Source: CAYVAP01 sp964521065 (lineage in GTDB: Bacteria > Bacteroidota > Bacteroidia > J057). From it: a DNA stretch of 8,646 nucleotides. Each line of letters opens with the position of its first letter. The first letter of the stretch is position 1. Location of the stretch: NCBI GenBank assembly GCA_964521065.1, contig CAZFPQ010000288.1, positions 1 to 8,646 of the forward strand, given 5' to 3'. The translations under genes and the position numbers were made by a program. The notes beneath the pieces are model-generated. The model saw only the letters and a list, made by a program, of their open reading frames with translations, ran no database searches and was not told where the DNA came from. This document shows, piece after piece, positions 6,127 through 8,646 of this stretch.

Positions 6127-7649
6127 TGATTCGGATGGTTCATAACATAGCTAGTTGGTACCTCAAGCACCGCATCAACCAGGTAGAGGCCTTTATGACA
6201 GAGCCTTATCAGGTCCAAGATCGGTGGTTTCGTTACCTGATCCAGAAGGGCAGTCAAACTCTTTGGGGTAAAACCTATGGCTATGAACCAGACATGAGTC
6301 TTGACCAATTTCGCGAAAGGGTCCCCATCAGCACTTATGAAGAGCTTTATCCTTGGATCGAACGAGCGTTAGAGCATGAGCATCACGTGCTGTGGCCAGG
6401 GAAACTCAATTGGTTTGCCAAGTCATCTGGGACCACCAATGATAAGTCCAAGTACATTCCTGTCACGGAAGAGACCTTAGAAGACTGCCACTTCAAAGCT
6501 GGTCAAGACCTCATAGCCCTGTACCTGCAAAGCTATCCGCAAAGCAAGCTGTTTACAGGTAAAGCTTTATCTATTGGAGGAACCCATAGCCCCCATCCCA
6601 AATCAAGCAAGATTCGATGTGGAGATGTAAGCGCAGTGATGCTAGAAAACCTTCCTGTATTCTATGAGATTATGCGTACCCCAAGTAAGTCTGTTGCTTT
6701 GATGGCTGATTGGGAAGAAAAAATTGAAGCCATGGCCAAAGAGGTGATGTACGAAGACGTCACCTCCATCGCGGGGGTTCCTACCTGGACCTTGGTCTTG
6801 ATTAATTACATGTTTGATAAGATTGGGAGCAAAAGCCGTAACCTAAGAGAGATATGGCCCAATCTCGAGCTATTTTTACACGGGGGGGTCAACTTTGAGC
6901 CTTACCGAAGCCAATTCGAGCAAATGATCCCGAATGGAGGCATGAATTATTTGGACGTGTACAATGCCTCAGAAGGGTTTTTTGCAGCCCAATACGACCT
7001 TAGTCGGAGTGATTTACTCCTCATGCTGGATTACGGCATTTTCTATGAATTCATCCCCATAGATGAGCTAGACCGAGATCACCCCAAGACCCACAGTATC
7101 CACGAGGTTGAATTGGGCAAGCAGTACGCATTGGTCATCTCTACCAATAGTGGCTTGTGGCGATACCAGGTTGGGGATACCGTGGTTTTCACGGGAAAGC
7201 AGCCTTTTACCCTCAAAGTAACTGGTCGAACCAAGCACTTCATCAACACTTTTGGGGAAGAGCTCATGGTGGAAAATGCAGAAGCTGGAATTACCGCAGC
7301 TTGCGAAGCCACCGGAGCGAGTGTGGTCAACTACACTGCAGGGCCCATCTACTTTGAGGGCAATAGCAAAGGCGGTCACGAATGGTTGGTTGAATTCGAA
7401 CAAATGCCAGACTCCCTCCCACACTTCGTGGAAGTACTGGATCGCTGTTTACAGGAGCTGAATTCGGATTATGAAGCCAAACGAAGTGGAGACCTAGCCT
7501 TATTGGCTCCAACCTTACATGCCCTTCCCTCTGGCAGCTTTCTCCGCTGGATGAAACAACGTGGAAAACTCGGGGGGCAACACAAAGTACCTCGCCTAGC
7601 AAATAATCGACGCTACCTAGAAGAAATTATGTCCTTGAGTCAATCATGA
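6126..7649 (+). CDS. GH3-family acyl-adenylating protein
   Basis: GH3 proteins belong to the adenylate-forming (ANL-like) enzymes. Plant members join amino acids to jasmonate or auxin through an acyl-AMP step, but the substrate of Bacteroidota members is not known to me. The 507-aa product has the usual length and motifs: the phosphate-binding SSGTTNDKSKYIP (100-112), the YNASEG motif (279-284), YQVGD (347-351) with Asp351, TGRTK with Arg368, and a C-terminal HKVPR whose Lys487 is a candidate for the adenylation lysine. No signal peptide or membrane segment is seen, so it should be cytoplasmic. The ATG at 6126 overlaps the lptB stop by one base; an in-frame ATG at 6135 is an alternative. The coupling with lptB hints at an envelope or lipid-related role (inference). 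The gene's last 10 bp overlap the convergent SMP-30 gene. The auxin-responsive promoter label often used in databases is historical and says nothing about function here. Confidence 0.9.
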   Translation: MIRMVHNIASWYLKHRINQVEAFMTEPYQVQDRWFRYLIQKGSQTLWGKTYGYEPDMSLDQFRERVPISTYEELYPWIERALEHEHHVLWPGKLNWFAKSSGTTNDKSKYIPVTEETLEDCHFKAGQDLIALYLQSYPQSKLFTGKALSIGGTHSPHPKSSKIRCGDVSAVMLENLPVFYEIMRTPSKSVALMADWEEKIEAMAKEVMYEDVTSIAGVPTWTLVLINYMFDKIGSKSRNLREIWPNLELFLHGGVNFEPYRSQFEQMIPNGGMNYLDVYNASEGFFAAQYDLSRSDLLLMLDYGIFYEFIPIDELDRDHPKTHSIHEVELGKQYALVISTNSGLWRYQVGDTVVFTGKQPFTLKVTGRTKHFINTFGEELMVENAEAGITAACEATGASVVNYTAGPIYFEGNSKGGHEWLVEFEQMPDSLPHFVEVLDRCLQELNSDYEAKRSGDLALLAPTLHALPSGSFLRWMKQRGKLGGQHKVPRLANNRRYLEEIMSLSQS

Positions 7650-8548
7650 GTGGGGGCATAGGCGAATTCTGTCATAGGAAAACCAGAAAAGCCACACTTT
7701 TTGAGAACGAATGTAGAACCGGCTAATGGCTCTTTCTCTAATTGAGCTTCACTTAAGCCTACTCTGGCACTGGTGATATACAAATCTTGATAGTTTTCTC
7801 CACCAAATGCACAGGAGGTAACTCTTGATACAGGCAGCTCTATTTTCAGGAGTTTTTCACCTGTATCAGGATCCCAGCGTAGAACCTGAGCCCCATCCCA
7901 ATGAGCAATCCATAACTTACCTTCTCGGTCTATAGTCATCCCATCTGGGAATCCATCTTCCTCTGGTACCGAGATGATTCTACGTGGCTTAGATATAGCT
8001 CCCCTTTCTGCATCAAAATCATATGCCACCACACTCCGACTAGGGCTGTCGATATAGTAAAAGGTTTGGCCATCTTCACTCCAAGTAAGGCCATTGGATA
8101 CCCCTACCCCACTCAATTGATGAACAACTTTCAAGTCGGGATCTACCCTATAAAGGTTTCCTGCGCCCAATGCTTCGTCCATGTGCATGCTGCCCACCCA
8201 GAAACGCCCTTGAGGGTCACACTTTCCATCATTAAACCGGTTATCAGGCAGATGCCCTTCTGGATTCGCAAAGTGCTCAATAGACGTCCCATCTCGGCTG
8301 ACTATCGCTAGTCCCTGCCTAAGTGCCGCTAAAAACCGTCCATCTGGGAGTAGGGAAAAAGCCCCAATCATATCACCCAGATCAAGGCAAATATGCCTGC
8401 CTTCTTGGGGGAAAAATTCATGAATTTCCCCTTCCAAAATATCTACCCAGAGAATAGAATGCCTACGGGAATCCCACACAGGCCCTTCACCAAGTAAGCA
8501 TCGATGGGGGGTGAGTACTTCCATGAATTGCGAGAGCTTGTCTGACAT
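7640..8548 (-). CDS. SMP-30/gluconolactonase/LRE-family protein
   Basis: This 302-aa protein belongs to the six-bladed propeller family of regucalcin (SMP-30) and bacterial gluconolactonases, metal-dependent enzymes that open sugar lactones. Numbered from the 8548 ATG, the metal ligands appear as Glu21 (LGEGPVW), Asn152 (VSNGLTW) and Asp202 (FPDGMTID), close to Glu18, Asn154 and Asp204 of regucalcin. Substrate-site Arg104 and Asn106 lie in NRFNDGK. Other family marks are GRFWVGSM, LWIAHWDGAQVLRWDPDTGE (in parts) and CAFGG near the end. The open frame extends up to a TTG at 8611, but the added residues do not resemble the family. The ATG at 8524 (294 aa) is the other plausible start. No signal peptide is seen, so it is probably cytoplasmic. 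The exact sugar lactone is unknown. Its 3' end overlaps GH3 by 10 bp in tail-to-tail orientation. Confidence 0.9.
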   Translation of the reverse strand: MSDKLSQFMEVLTPHRCLLGEGPVWDSRRHSILWVDILEGEIHEFFPQEGRHICLDLGDMIGAFSLLPDGRFLAALRQGLAIVSRDGTSIEHFANPEGHLPDNRFNDGKCDPQGRFWVGSMHMDEALGAGNLYRVDPDLKVVHQLSGVGVSNGLTWSEDGQTFYYIDSPSRSVVAYDFDAERGAISKPRRIISVPEEDGFPDGMTIDREGKLWIAHWDGAQVLRWDPDTGEKLLKIELPVSRVTSCAFGGENYQDLYITSARVGLSEAQLEKEPLAGSTFVLKKCGFSGFPMTEFAYAPTHD

Positions 8549-8587
8549 ATATTTCAGGAATATAGGCCAATATACTGAGAGGCTGTT

Positions 8588-8628
8588 TGGATTTTGGTAT
8601 TTCGAGCCCAAACGCTGGATTTTTTGGT
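8588..8628. repeat. Pair of near-identical repeats upstream of the SMP-30 gene
   Basis: TGGATTTTGGT (8588-8598) and TGGATTTTTTGGT (8616-8628) are the same word apart from two extra T bases, with starts 28 bp apart. They lie 40-80 bp upstream of the SMP-30 start on its own side, a suitable place for an operator. This low-complexity T-rich pair could also be chance. Confidence 0.3.
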
Positions 8629-8646
8629 TCTGACAAGCAGATTTTT

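Noticed and set aside
7068..7602. Several reverse- and forward-frame open frames within GH3
   Set aside because: They lie wholly inside a well-supported gene, overlap each other, and have low-complexity or Cys/Trp/Pro-rich compositions typical of shadow frames.
8549..8611. TTG-initiated N-terminal extension of the SMP-30 protein
   Set aside because: The added 21 residues do not resemble the family, the codon is TTG, and the metal-ligand numbering fits regucalcin best from the ATG at 8548.
1..8646. Defence, phage, toxin-antitoxin or mobile-element system
   Set aside because: recJ is a housekeeping repair gene with its usual motifs. No transposase, integrase, nuclease cassette, terminal inverted repeat or tRNA-linked attachment site was seen.

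Overview
The window looks like chromosomal DNA of a Bacteroidota member. The grounds are a type IX secretion (T9SS) C-terminal sorting domain on a large exported protein, a TonB-dependent receptor that starts with a carboxypeptidase-regulatory-like domain, a bacterial GH3-family protein, and mostly weak Shine-Dalgarno signals. The genus cannot be fixed from the sequence; a Saprospiria-like or related lineage is only a guess.

Layout from left to right. Positions 1-534 (minus) hold the first 178 codons of a TonB-dependent outer-membrane receptor that runs off the left edge. A 394-bp divergent intergenic region (535-928) follows. It has no gene I can support, but it contains an 11-bp inverted repeat enclosing a bulged hairpin, and short CATTC repeats at close to 16-bp spacing. 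On the plus strand come recJ (929-2668, single-strand DNA exonuclease) and, overlapping its end by 11 bp, a secreted beta-propeller-type T9SS substrate (2658-5306). A clear intrinsic terminator (5335-5368) closes this pair. Next is lptB (5398-6126, ATPase of the lipopolysaccharide exporter), whose stop codon shares one base with the start of a GH3-family acyl-adenylating protein (6126-7649). An SMP-30/gluconolactonase-family gene (7640-8548, minus) converges on GH3 and overlaps it by 10 bp.

Functionally the window mixes DNA repair (recJ), envelope building (lptB, perhaps GH3), surface uptake and secretion (receptor, T9SS protein) and sugar-lactone metabolism (the SMP-30 protein). All complete genes look intact, with their key motifs present. 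I see no tRNA, rRNA, CRISPR array, transposase, phage gene or defence cassette. I do not see a clearly new biological system. The best leads are the lptB-GH3 translational coupling, the tight terminator-to-lptB spacing, and the structured divergent intergenic region.
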